NCBI GenBank assembly: GCA_013076295.1 | Contig: RQOL01000177.1 | Span: 62,001-126,000, forward strand | Length of the DNA: 64,000 bases | Reading direction: 5' to 3' | DNA from: Sanderia malayensis | Taxonomy: Eukaryota > Cnidaria > Scyphozoa > Semaeostomeae > Pelagiidae | In this document: one piece after another, positions 37,047-49,216 of the stretch | How positions within the stretch are numbered: position 1 is the first letter of the stretch | Layout: each line of letters starts with the position of its first letter | Notes under the pieces: model-generated | What the model saw: the letters and a program-made list of their open reading frames with translations, nothing else | Database searches by the model: none | Told to the model about the DNA's origin: nothing | Made by a program: the position numbers and the translations under genes

Positions 37047-40000
37047 GTACAGGCGCAAAATCTTTTGAATATTGAAAAGAGATATTGTTTGTAACATTTT
37101 TCCTATGTAAAATTTCATGCTCTTTCCGAATCTGCTTGTTACCAAACGATTCAGCGGTGGGTGTGGCAGGGCGTGGTCATGTGACGTCATATCAAAATTT
37201 TCCTATGTTTTGGCCGGGTAAACGTTGGAAAGCTACTTAAATCAAGTAGAAATATATCTTCAAAACTACGCAGTCACAATGGGAATATTTGCCTACAATA
37301 CCCCATGCCCCGGATGACAGAATTTGTAAATATTATCTTGATTACATACTTGATTTAGCTGATAGCCTGCAATTGCACCATATCTTTGTGCATTGCGATC
37401 AAGCTGTATTTTCCAAAATGTCACAAATCATTTGGAAAGTCTCAGGAAAATATGACAAAGTCAAGTGCATCATGGGTGGATTTCATATACTTCTGTGTTG
37501 GTTGAAAGTTCTTTACAAGCAATATGGAGCTTTAGGATTCCGAGAATGGTGGTGCCAATCTAATGTAATAGCCCAAGGATCAGTTGATCAAGCATTAGAA
37601 GGCAGGCATTATTCTCGATCATTGCGTTTGCACAAGCAATCTTTCGAAGCATTTATAAGATTCAAAGTTTCCGAGATGGTAATTTCAACAAACTTGCAAG
37701 AGAAGCTCAAAACTTTGCAATCAGAAGTTTCCGAAGTAGCATTGAAAAACGTTATTTCTGACGCGGATTTTTATTTGGCAAAGTTCGAAGTTCTTCGAAG
37801 TGAAGGGACGATGGGCGAGCTAATCGTGAAATATATCAAAGATGTTAGCTGCATGCTCTCGTTCATTGCTAGTTTCAGAGAAAAAACCATGGAGCTCCAT
37901 TTGCAAGCACTGCAAGAGTTAATACCGCTGCTCTTTGCTTTAACCACCACAATTACTCTCGGTATCTGACGCACAGTCATATTGTGCTGTCTAATATGAA
38001 GGAAGAAGATCCTGATGCTTATGATGATTTGTCGATTTATGGTCCTGGCATTAGCCTCAGTGGTGAAAAATTTTCAAGCATCCCAGGGGATTTGGTAACT
38101 GAAGTAGGTCCTAACAGAGAAAGCAAGATTCGTGGGGGTCCCATGAGAGGTGGATATAGCACATCTCCTGAAGCTGTTGATACCTTTTACAAAAATTCAC
38201 ACACTTGCAAAATTGAGAAAAATAGTAAAGGATCAATTTCTGGTGAAACATCTACAACGCACAGTGAAACAACCGGTGGTGCAAAATCAAAGCATGAAAA
38301 ACAAGTAACAGCAATGGTAGAAAAGTTGAAAACATATCCAAATCCGTTTCTGGACCAGCAAGATTGATTTCAAGTGGCATTGAGCTACAACCTGTCACAG
38401 TGGAGGGTCTTTTACAAGCAAGGTCAATAGGAGAAGAAATGCATAATGCTTTTTATTCAGATCGACTGATTTCATGCAATGTTGATTTCTTTGAGCCAGT
38501 TAAGAAAAGTGGTATCAAAACTGGGTTAGAAAAAAGAAGAAAACTGGGAAGGTGCTGTCAGTGTTGAAAGAAGACCGCCAAGCTCTCGGGATCATTGTTG
38601 AAAAGTGTCACAATAAAAGGGACGCCTTTTCACACTGCCTGACTACTTATCCACTTGCAATAGCTACTACAGATGGCAAGCTTTATCAACCAGGCTCAAA
38701 GGCCAAATTTCGGAATTACATCATCGAGGAAGCCGATGCATCTATAATGTCACCCCCTTTGCAAGCAACGTGGATTTATGATGCCATGGCTACAATAAGA
38801 GCTTCGAAGCCAGCAAAAACGTGGGGTGATTACATGGCAAACCAACTGAGATCTTTCACGCCTGCCTCTCCATTGAATGCAGCGGAGTCAGTAGTTGTGT
38901 TTGATAATTACATAGACGACCAAGAATTTTCAATCAAACAAGCGACAAGAATTGAAAGAGGCACCAGCGCAAGAGTGCATATGGGAACAAACGTTCAAGA
39001 TATGATTCAAGGGAAGGATTTTCAAAGTTTCATGCACAATAACGAAAACAAGGATGAGTTAATCAAGCGGTTCGTAGACTATGTTCAGCAACAACAAACG
39101 AGGAATCAGAATTCAGTACACTGTTAATCATGGATTCTACACTCTAAAGGTCAGCAACACGAACATTGAAGAACTGGGGGATTGTAATCACGAGGAAGCG
39201 GACACGAGAAATGTTCTACATGCATTTCAGTGTGAAGGTCCAGTAGTTGTAAAAGCCAAGGATACAGACGTATTTATTCTCATGGTTTACGCGTACGCCT
39301 TAAAGCAACCGGATTTCGATTGGTGTATACAGATTGACAATGATAAATTTATCAGTGTTAGAAAAATTGTGACATTTCTTGGAAGAGAAACTTCTATTTA
39401 TCTTCCTGCCTTCCATGTTATCACAGGCTGTGATACAACAAGCTATTTTTACCATACATCAAAGAAGTGTATCTTCGAGAAAGCAAGGAAAGGCAACCAT
39501 CTTCATCTGCTTGACAAGCTTGGAACTGCAAGAACACTGGATGCTGAAGACCAACACGATGTTACTAGTTTCATAAAGAACGTAATTTACAATGGAAAAT
39601 CCGACGAAGACTTGGTGAGTCTCAGGATCAGACAATATGACAGGCTTCGATTGAAAACAACACAGACCATCATACCAGACCCTGGCAGCATTGCTTATGC
39701 GGTAAAGCGAGCAAATATGGCAGCTTACTACCTCAAACACTTTGGCACACGAATCGTTCAGAAAATAAATCCCTGTGATAGCGGATGGTATTGCAAAGAT
39801 GGTGTTTTGAATCCACGGTGGTATGATGGTCCTCAAATGCCTCCATCAGCTACAGCAAGACAAAACCGACCAAGATCTCAGCACACCACAGATGTAGAGA
39901 CTTCTGGGAGTGATGCAGAAAGAGAAGAATTGAATAATGATTTCGATGCTCATGATGATAATGCGAGCAAAGTAGAATTTTGGGAGCAGTTATTTGAAGA

Positions 40001-40457
40001 TTTTAGCTCTGAAAGTGATGAATATGACAGTGATGACCCTGAATATATTCCCTAAAAGTACACTTTAGTTTTCATTTGTAATTTGTAATGACTAATTAAC
40101 AAAAACTAAGCCAGACCTCGTTTGAGCACACCCAATAATGGAATATTAATAAAATTAGGGAAAATGCCCCCCCTGCATCCCCCTTGTTTTCCCTATAGGG
40201 TCCCTATATTCATGGAACAGAGAGCAACGTCGATTTCCTTTTAAGGACATATTTTCACTTGATTTAAGTAGCTTTCCACCGTTTACCCGGGCCAAACATA
40301 GGACAAATTTGATATGACATCACATGACCACGCCCGGCTACACCCACCGCTGAATCGTTTGGTAACAAGCAGATTCGGAAAGAACATGAAATTTTACATA
40401 GGAAAAATGTTACAAACAATATCAATTTTCAATATTCAAAAGATTTTGCGCCTGTAC
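37047..40457 (+). mobile_element. TIR element carrying a FEN1/XPG-like nuclease gene (copy 2)
   Basis: Left TIR 37047-37265 and right TIR 40239-40457, with the same termini and flanks as copy 1 because the whole block is duplicated. It is not an independent insertion, so it says nothing about transposition. Confidence 0.8.
37250..40055 (+). pseudogene. TIR element gene, copy 2 (FEN1/XPG-like nuclease)
   Basis: The protein is as in copy 1, with the same motifs (HCDQAVF, MGGFH, WIYDAM, VVFDNY, HEEAD, KDTDVF, TGCDTTS). Lesions differ. Three single-base losses (near 37940, 38346 and 38530) break the frame where copy 1 is intact. The insertion of copy 1 near 24180 is absent here. The frame change near 39110 is shared. 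All private lesions lie in short homopolymers, so sequencing error is a real alternative to decay. Confidence 0.7.
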
Positions 40458-43400
40458 CTGTCTAAGACAAAACAAATGATGTAATGCACACGAAACATGA
40501 TTTATTAAATTAAATCAAGTACAAAGATTTCCAGGGCTGGGATTGGTTTTACATTAGTTTCAATCCTATAGAACATAAGGATAAGCACTGAATATCCTGG
40601 ATAATCAATGGAAAAGTACTTCATAATCATCATCAATGGGATGGGAATTGCATGGTGAAAGGCGTTTCATAGGAGTATTGGGCTTGGCTGGTAAGGCCAA
40701 GAAGGCAGCCATAAAGTGAAAAGAATCGTCAACAAAAATATTATAACCAAATTGAAGCCACTGGAACATGTGGGTACAGCATTAAACACTTTTTTCCAAA
40801 ACATTAAATATAAAAAGCCACGAAACATAAGCGGAGTTGTCAATTTTGGGCTCAAGAAACTATATGTTAACAATGAGTGAAATACAATTGGCCTAAGCAA
40901 TTATATGGGAACTTGAATGGGGTGAAACTAAAAATAAACACTACTTACTCCTGAGCTGCGGCAAAATGAATGTTTCTCTCAGCTTTACTTTCTCTTATTT
41001 CAGCATCAAGTTCCGTTGCGATCCAAGATTTGGGAAACGAATATTTGGACAGCACAACCGCCAGCATGATAAATTGTTACGTTGACGAAACATAGCATAA
41101 ATCAAAATCATACAACAAATTCTATTGTTATGCAGCCTCGTCTTGACGTAGTTATCTGATTCAGCTTGATTGGCTAACAATCAACCCAACCCATGAAAGA
41201 AAAGAAGACTGAACTGGAACTCAACAAAGAACATGCTTGCATTGCGTCCTTCCTTTCGTCTTTTCTGCTCTTTCATTGGGTCACTGGCGATGGTAAGTAG
41301 GTTTTCCACATCGCTTTATATCATTGCGATCTTTCAAGTTACATCTTTAAAATAAATCTGTAGGGTTTTTGTGAAGGTTTTCATTCATTTTCCCAGGGTA
41401 TAAGACTTGAGGAAATATAGTATTTCATAAAATTCCTTGAGAGTAGGCCACATTTAAGAAGAACGGATGCTAGAGTTAAGATACATTGTCTGCATTGGAA
41501 AATGAGATAAGATTCTGTGCTTCATACGTTTTATTACATCTATTATTCGTGAATTTTAGGTAGTGCATAATTTGTGTGGTGCGATGTCAAAGAAGGGAAT
41601 TGTTGACTGTTCTTTTTTAGGTAAGTATTGAAATATAGGAGCCCATGACGCATGCGAAAAGCCATCTATTTCATTTATAAAGACGGGTTTTTGAAGTGCA
41701 TTTCTTGCAAATTTTTAGGGTTTGTGTCACAGGATGTTAAAGAAGAGTTTAATGGTACTGTTGGTGACTATTTGTTGGTGAAATGCATGGTTTTTTGAAA
41801 GGTAATAGTCTTGTTATTATTTTCGCAATGTTATTATTATTAATAAGTATTCAAATCCACCGTTGAACACATTTTAATAATTAAGGAAAACAGACAAATA
41901 ACAGTGCAAGAAAACGAACAAAATACAAACACTAACACCATCACAGTTACAATTGCTTTTTGTCCGTGCCTCTCACCAAACACAAAATTTCTTCTGTTGG
42001 GACATCTGCCCACATGCATCTTGTGTTATGTGCAACCTTTTTTTGTTTACTTTTTTTGTTTCTTTTTTTATCTTTTTGTATTCTTTTTTTGTCCAGAATT
42101 TGTATTTTTAATTCATCACATGTGCTGTAGGAAAGAATACATTGTTTCAGAAAAAGTTGAAAGTGAGCAATAGTGTTTTGCACATGGATGAGATAGGTAT
42201 TTAGCATTGCAACTTACCCTATTTCTTTTTTGTGAGGTGCCTCCCTTGGAGGCTGACAAAATTGAACTTCGTTTCTTGTGTAATGGCATTGAATTTCTTG
42301 CCACATTCTCTTTTTGGTGAAGAAATATCTTTGAAGTTGAAGAGCTACGACAAATAGGACACAATGAATTTAGAAGAGTGACTCAATATTGTTAAAAGGT
42401 AGGATACAATTGTGTTTCCTTGTAAAGCAGTTGGATAACGTTGGTATTCACAACATTTATTAAATTTATCAATATATGGATGAAAGAATTTGTCCATGTC
42501 ACCTCCACTTCCTTGCCAGACTGGATCATTGTATAATCTTTGTGCACAGGGTTTGCAACTTCACCCTCAACTGATGCTGCAGTCTCTTCATTCATGGGTT
42601 CAGCATTAATGGGTTCAGCATTAATGGGTTCAACTTCTGATTGAGCATTCATTTTTGCACTATATATAAATATATTGTCATTGTCAGTCAATGAAAGGGG
42701 ACTTAATAGGCTATGAGTTGTTTGAATTTGCTCTACACCTACACTTTTAATATATTAATATAACACAGTTTTATTTTCTGCAGATAATGAATAATAACTA
42801 TCTTTCTTACAATGAAGAGGAGAGACTAAAGGCAGGAAGAAAACCCAGAACTGAATACATGAATTTACGGTAGCAGTAGTGGCAAAAATTTTCTATTTCA
42901 AGTCAACCTATTAAGGATAAAATTGTTTCTGTGATAATATCCACTGCAATGGTAATTGTGACATAAAATATAGCACTTTGAGCTTTTTTAAAGCTGTTTA
43001 GTTATAAATAGCCTGTATTTTCATGTGAAAGTAAAAGCAACATTAACAATACATGTACTTACGTAAATTGTTGTTTTTCTTGTTGTGAGTTGAAAAAATT
43101 TTTTACGCACGCTATGTCCTATATGACGCAAGAAAAATTTTAAATTTCGCGCCGCTGTTGTTGTTGCTAGGACGCCGAAATTCCCGTGAATATCTTCTGA
43201 TAATAGTATTAGCTGCAGACATTACGTGGTGCTGCATCGATCGTATTGTCATTGTAGTTTTCAAGAGCAACAAAAGTTGGAATTATGCGATAACGATTAG
43301 AATTACAAATTAGAATTGCGATGAGAATACACGCTTCTTTTTATAAGGAACCTAGCTGAGGGCCTAGTTGTTTAAGTTCGTTATTTTGAGATCCTTTGAC

Positions 43401-46400
43401 CACTTTGTAGTTGTAAAAGGTCTTTAATTTAAAAATTGGCATTTGGTGGACATTATTAGTACAAACGCAATAAAAGCATTCAAATTCATCGTTTTGCTGT
43501 GTGAAAGGATAAGAGGTTGACACATGAAGAAGCTTCATATAATGTAAAAGTACTGAAAATCAATGGAACCGGCTTCTTAATTTTAAATAGTGGGGAAATA
43601 TTAATATACTAAAAATTAAAAGATGCCTTAGTGATTTGGCCTGTAGTAGTAAACGTTCCTTAAGTTTTGTACCTTATACATGTAGGTTCCTTATAAAAAA
43701 GCTTGTTACTCCAAGTTGCCATTATGTTGTAATTGTTCTGAGGATTCAATAAGTTTCTGTGCTTGCATGTTAATTGTATGGGAAAGCTCTTTATGATATA
43801 AGACACATTGTAAGATGGTAGTTCAGTTCATGTAATACAGTGTCTACATACTGGAAACATAAGCAAGTGTCAATGATATATACAATTGGAATGTTGTTGA
43901 TTAAAAAAAAAACGGAAATACTTTGTCAAGCACTTCCACAGTGAATGAATGAGGAGACACCATACACTATGAGGTTCTGGCTAAAAATATATCTACAATG
44001 GGAAACTATCACAAATTATCATGCAGGACTCTTAATATTCAAGTAAGATAACAAAGACATATTTATGCACATATAGATTATTAAAATGCGTTAATAATGT
44101 TTGTTTGTGTGGTAACAGCCATCTTAGCTTGTTTTGTCCAGTGTAATGGAGGTTTCTATCAGTGATTCATACAATGTATGCTTCTCACTAAATTTGAAAA
44201 TGTTGTGCTGTAATGGTTGTGAAATCATTGCCGTCTGTGCCTGGCACACTGAGTTTACGATAACACATCTGCCTGATAAGGAACATCATTAAGTGACAAT
44301 GAGGAAGAATTAAGTACCTACAGGTTTAGAATACTGTAAGTGATTTGTTAAGAAAACATTTAGTGGTAGTCAATGTAGAAATATTATTGAGCCTTTACTT
44401 ATTGAGTCTGCTTTTTAAGCAAGGTGCATTAATTGATTCATATGGAACAGAGAGCATCATACCTTGAATATTATACCTGACTTGGGAAATAATTTGAAGA
44501 GAACACTTTGAAGCATTGATTGAATTTTCCATTGCCTTTGACTAAATGAATCTGTACAAAAATAGGAAAAGAGTATTAATGAGTGTGGTAGACAAAAGAG
44601 ATATGCAATGCATGTGCAATGAGGAAGGTGGTAAGTAAGTAAAGTGTGGAATTTTCCCAGGGCTTGAACTTGACCTTCACTGGTTTCCTTCATCTACATT
44701 ACAACAATGAAACATTTTGGATAAACACGAAGTTGAAAGCAGTTTCATGTGGGGATATCAATGAGCTTTGCTTGTAAAACAAAGAAGGCAGCCACAAAGT
44801 CAATAAATTGGTTGGGAACTATATTCACGGAAATAAAAGCCCCAGGAAGATGTTGGTAGAGCAATGCACATTTCATTGGAGAATTTCCAGAATTCTGGCC
44901 TAACAAACTACTATATGTAAACCGTGAGTAAAGTAGAAATGGCCTAAGCTAAGCAATTTCCACTCAACATATGAAATTGAAAGGGATGAAAATGAAAATA
45001 TACATTGTTGTCCTCTCCTCATTCACAGCAGCCTAGTTGTCTCCTTTAAGTCAATAGTAGTATACCTGAGCTTTATTTTCTCTCATTTCAGTATCAAATT
45101 CGCTTATATCTAAATATCCATTGTTTGATTGTCCAAAATGAAAATGAACCTGACTTACCTTTGATGAACAGCAATGTAGTTGTTTCCTTTGAGCCAGGAA
45201 GGCTTTATGAGGTATAATTTCATTGAGTTCAGCAACAAAATCCGACTCGATGCCATTTGTTGGCAGACAGAAACTTAGACCCGACAGGCAACAATAGTGT
45301 GATGATGAGACATAACATAGATGAAAATCATACATAGACTGCACAAAGGCGTTTGAAATGGGAGACAGAAGTCTCGCCTCCTTTCAATGATATTAGGAGA
45401 ATTGCATCTAATTAAAAATGAAGTGGATAAATGTTGTTATGATATTACTGAATGGAGATTTACATGGGTCAAATATACAAATATATGAATATTTAAACTG
45501 TAACGATAGATAAAATTACAGTGCTGGCAATTTTCTATTGAAAATATAAATCGCTAATTTAAGAACCTTATTATTAATGCGGAAGATCCGAAAGATGTAC
45601 AATACAGTACAAAAAACATGTTTTGAAAGGACGTGGATAGATATTTGTATTGTATGCGAAGTACGAATGCGAAAGGTTGAGTCATGATATAGTCTACTAT
45701 TAAAATTGGTGAATTGTCAATATCCATAAAAATTGATACATACAATCCGTACTTCAGGTTGCAAAATTGATTGGTTAAGCGACGTCTTTAGCAAAATGAC
45801 AGTACCTCAATTTGGATTCTTCAATAGCACTTCACTCTCAGCAAGCATACATCTCTGCCACGGCGTGAATGTATTCTTTCAATAACCGCGGTCGTTTGTT
45901 TTGAGGATTACGTTTGTACATAGAAAAAAAAGAATAAGATTGCCGGTTACATTAGTTAAAAGCTCGAACACCAGCGTCAAGGAGTAACCTTTGTTCGAGT
46001 TTTCCTTGTTGGTGAAAAGTGCAATTGATATTTGGAAGTATATAACAGTAAACACTAAAGGGGCCTCTATAGACTTTAGATCAAGTTTTCATGTATTAAA
46101 AGGAGAGGGGGGGGATGTTATTGATAGTGCGATGTTTTGCAAAAAGTAACTATCTTAAGGGACAACTTGCAGTTTTCACAGAGTAAGGAAATCCACTTTC
46201 CCATAGGCAATATGGGAGAAAATGGCAACGCATAACTCTTAATAATCGGGCGCTACGCAGGATTCAGGACTGTGCCGACTGCTGTGTGTGGTGCAGCTAC
46301 CCCTGGACATGTGGATGGTGTAATGTCCAGTTGGTCTCCACAGATCATTGTTATCTAGAATGAATTCATTCTAGAAGGGTGCCAGTAATGGCTGTACATC

Positions 46401-46525
46401 ACACTTATGTGCGATGTGATCTGCGTTGACACACAATACCCGTACCCTTCAATGTGTGTATGTGCGTTTTGGTAGGCAGCCCTCTGTAGAGCAACTGTGC
46501 AGATGGTCGCTCTAGGATGAAGCCT
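40458..46525. other. 6-kb AT-rich region, second copy
   Basis: Duplicate of 26394-32457 with the same exon-like pieces. Counterparts are the exon with CPIC near 42218-42382, the acidic frame at 42392-42691, and the direct-repeat members near 40655-41175 and 44755-45335. The 22-bp palindrome is at 46354-46375. No complete gene seen. Confidence 0.5.
46354..46375. repeat. 22-bp perfect palindrome, second copy
   Basis: Identical to 32286-32307, again about 150 bp beyond the helicase stop at 46526. Confidence 0.8.
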
Positions 46526-48089
46526 TTACAGGACTTCCTGGAAAACAATGTTCTTTGTTTTCCTGTGTGTTTCCTGTGGGAGGTATACTTTGAGCCCATT
46601 AAATGATGTTGCTCTGGACATGGCCACATATAATTGACCATGTGTGAACATGGGCTCAGGTAAATACAAACCAACATACCTCAGGGATTGCCCCTGTGCC
46701 TTGTTGATTGTCAAGCAGTATGCAAGTCTGACTGGAAACTGTCGGCGTTTCATTTTGAACGGCATTTCCTTGTCTTGAGTGGAGACTGTGATCTTGGGAA
46801 TCATGACCCGTTGTCCTCTGTGCTCCTTGGTAATGATCTCTGCTGTGATCACGTGACGTCGCAGATGCTGAACTATGAGTCTTGTTCCGTTGCAAAGACC
46901 TTTCTTTGGATTGAGATTCCGCAGAAGAATGATCGTTGCACCAACCTAATGCAATGAATATTATTGTGATTAATGACGCCTTTTTTATGGTGCACCACCT
47001 TTGCACATAATAATTTAATGCTAATAGGATGAAAGATTGTAATCTTCCTACCTTGAGTCTGTGCAAGGGCATTCCATTCGGAGTGAGTTGGTTGAGAAAT
47101 TCAATGGGGTAGGCCTCTTCCTCATCTGGATCGTCTGTGACAACACTGTCTGTGCTGTAATAAGTTCTTTCGGCTGTTTGAAGTCTGTCGAGATTTAAGT
47201 AGTTCACTTGATGTGATAAGTCATTCTTTGGAGTCAGACAACAGCGTTCAGACATTGTTACAGGATCCATCATTAGGTGTGAATCTGGTGTGTTCGGCCT
47301 GGGAAAAATGAAGTTCAGCATGTCTTCTTTAGACGAAGTGCATATCTGTTGGGGCAGAATTACGTTGTCCAGTGCATCGTGTGCTTCTTGCTTGTTGCCA
47401 AGTCTGAGAAGCCATTCTGAGAATTCACGGTATGAATCATCTTGAACGGCTCTCATGTTGGTGTGTAAGCGATGCTGCTGAAACTTTGTCCATAGATCAA
47501 TGATCTGGTGTGATTTTAGAGTCTCTGCTAAAATTCTTTCCCTTCCTGCTTTCGTGACGACAGGTAGAACTTGTCAGAAGTCACCGCCAAGTAGCATGAA
47601 CTTGCCACCAAATGGTCTGTCGACATGTGTAATGTCTCGAAGCAGTCGGTCGACTGCTTGTAATGCAAGTGCGGGAATCATGGAAGCTTCATCCCATATA
47701 AAGAGAGTAGTTTCGCGCAATACCTGTGCTCTCCTGCTCTGTCTCTTGACATTACACGTTGATTCAGCTTGAAGTGGTATAGGAATTTGAAAGGTAGAAT
47801 GTGAAGTTCTACCATTTATGAGCAGCGTTGCAGCAATTCCTGACCACGCCATGCACTGAACTTTATGTCCATTAGCTTGGAGATTGTGAACCAACGTGTT
47901 GCAAAGGAAAGTTTTCCCGGTTCCAGCCGGCCCGTCAACGAAGTGACAGTTCTGTTCGGATTGCGCGTTGATAGCATCAGTGATTCCCGTGTATATGGCT
48001 TGCTGTTCAGGGTTCAATGCGGCCAGCATTCGTTCTCCTTCCTCTCTGGCATTGCCAACATCGATGTCATCTTCTACCTTATATAATAT
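46526..48089 (-). pseudogene. Helitron PIF1-type helicase, copy 2
   Basis: Exon 1 runs 48089 to 47052 and exon 2 runs 46945 to 46526. Walker A is at 47910-47933. The C-terminus is better preserved than in copy 1: it reads through LTINKAQGQS, YVAMSRATSFNG and ends NIVFQEVL, the usual end of Helitron helicases. An AGA-to-TGA change at about 47577 in the GGDFRQ block would remove everything after the Walker B region, and six bases (two codons) are missing before the intron. The Rep1 gene begins 1.1 kb away on the opposite strand. Whether this helicase belongs to Rep1, to Rep2 (same strand, 53175-57126) or to neither cannot be decided. The donor phase of the last Rep2 exon does not fit this exon's start. 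Confidence 0.85.
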
Positions 48090-49216
48090 CTGAGCGGTGA
48101 ACTAAACGCCCGTCAAAGCCCACCCGGCCGGGGTGTTGTCGTCCCTCTAGCAATTTTGTGCTTTTCCTGTTCCTCTCGAAACCACCTCGATTCGTTCCCC
48201 TTCCAGTGGACTAGCCAAGAAATTATTTCTTTTTGCCAAATTCGTTTTCGTTTTTCAGATTTTTACACTTTTCTACCTCGAAAATCCTTGCGCCCTTTGT
48301 TTTGCTTTCATGTCTGCTTTGTGTCCTCTGTCAGATGCTGCAGTGCCCGCTGCTCTCCTCGGCTTTTGTTTTTCGTGCGAGGGGGACGTGTCCCGAGCTT
48401 CCTCGCGTACAAAACATTCAGTCGAACAAAACCTGTTGTGCCCTGCGACCCCCTGGCTAAATGCATTGCAAATGACGTCGTGATTCTGGAAAGATCATCG
48501 TGCGTTGTTTACCGTTTTCGAAACACTGGATCCCTGTTGCGTTTTGCACTAATCCGACAGCCTGTTTTCTTACTGTGACCTTTGATTGACGAGGAAGTTA
48601 CATCCTTCCTTCGGAATGCGCTTCGCTTTGCAATTCTATTACTCTGCTTCGACGAGAAGAGTTGTGTGATTCTTATTTTTCTGCTTTCGACACGAAATTT
48701 GTTACTGCGAAGATTCTTGACTTCTTGCCGTTATTTTCTTTCACGAGTTTTGTTCGAAGAATCGTTATTGTTACTATCTCGCCTTAAAGCCCGGTAAGTG
48801 CGTTTGCCTTCTACCGTGTGCTTTGTTTTGTAATTTCGATTTTGCAATCGAGCGTGCAATTTTTCATCACTTTCCCATTCTACCAGATTTTTATTGCTCA
48901 GAGTTGTTTTTCACATTCGTGCATGTTCACTTCCACTGGAATTCTGAAAATTTATTGCTAAAGGTACGTGTGTTTTCAAGGATTTCTCTTTCTTTCCACC
49001 CATTTGTTCTGCATTTCAAAGAATTTCTGTTATTTTACGTGAAAAGCTTACGTCATTTTCTATTCTTTGCAGATACATTTCTTGCCCGCGGATTTATTTT
49101 TTATACTTCTACTAACTTCTACTAATTATTCATATACTGTATTCACCACTGTCATATTTGTACATATCTACATATATTTTTCTTCTTTTATATCGCCGTA
49201 CCGATGCCACGAGCAA
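48090..49216. other. Intergenic region between divergent helicase and Rep genes (copy 2)
   Basis: Counterpart of 34024-35148. The GC palindrome has become CACCCGGCCGGGGTG. An ATG at 49204, 13 bp before the used one, opens a 13-codon frame that overlaps the Rep start out of phase. No independent gene supported. Confidence 0.45.
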
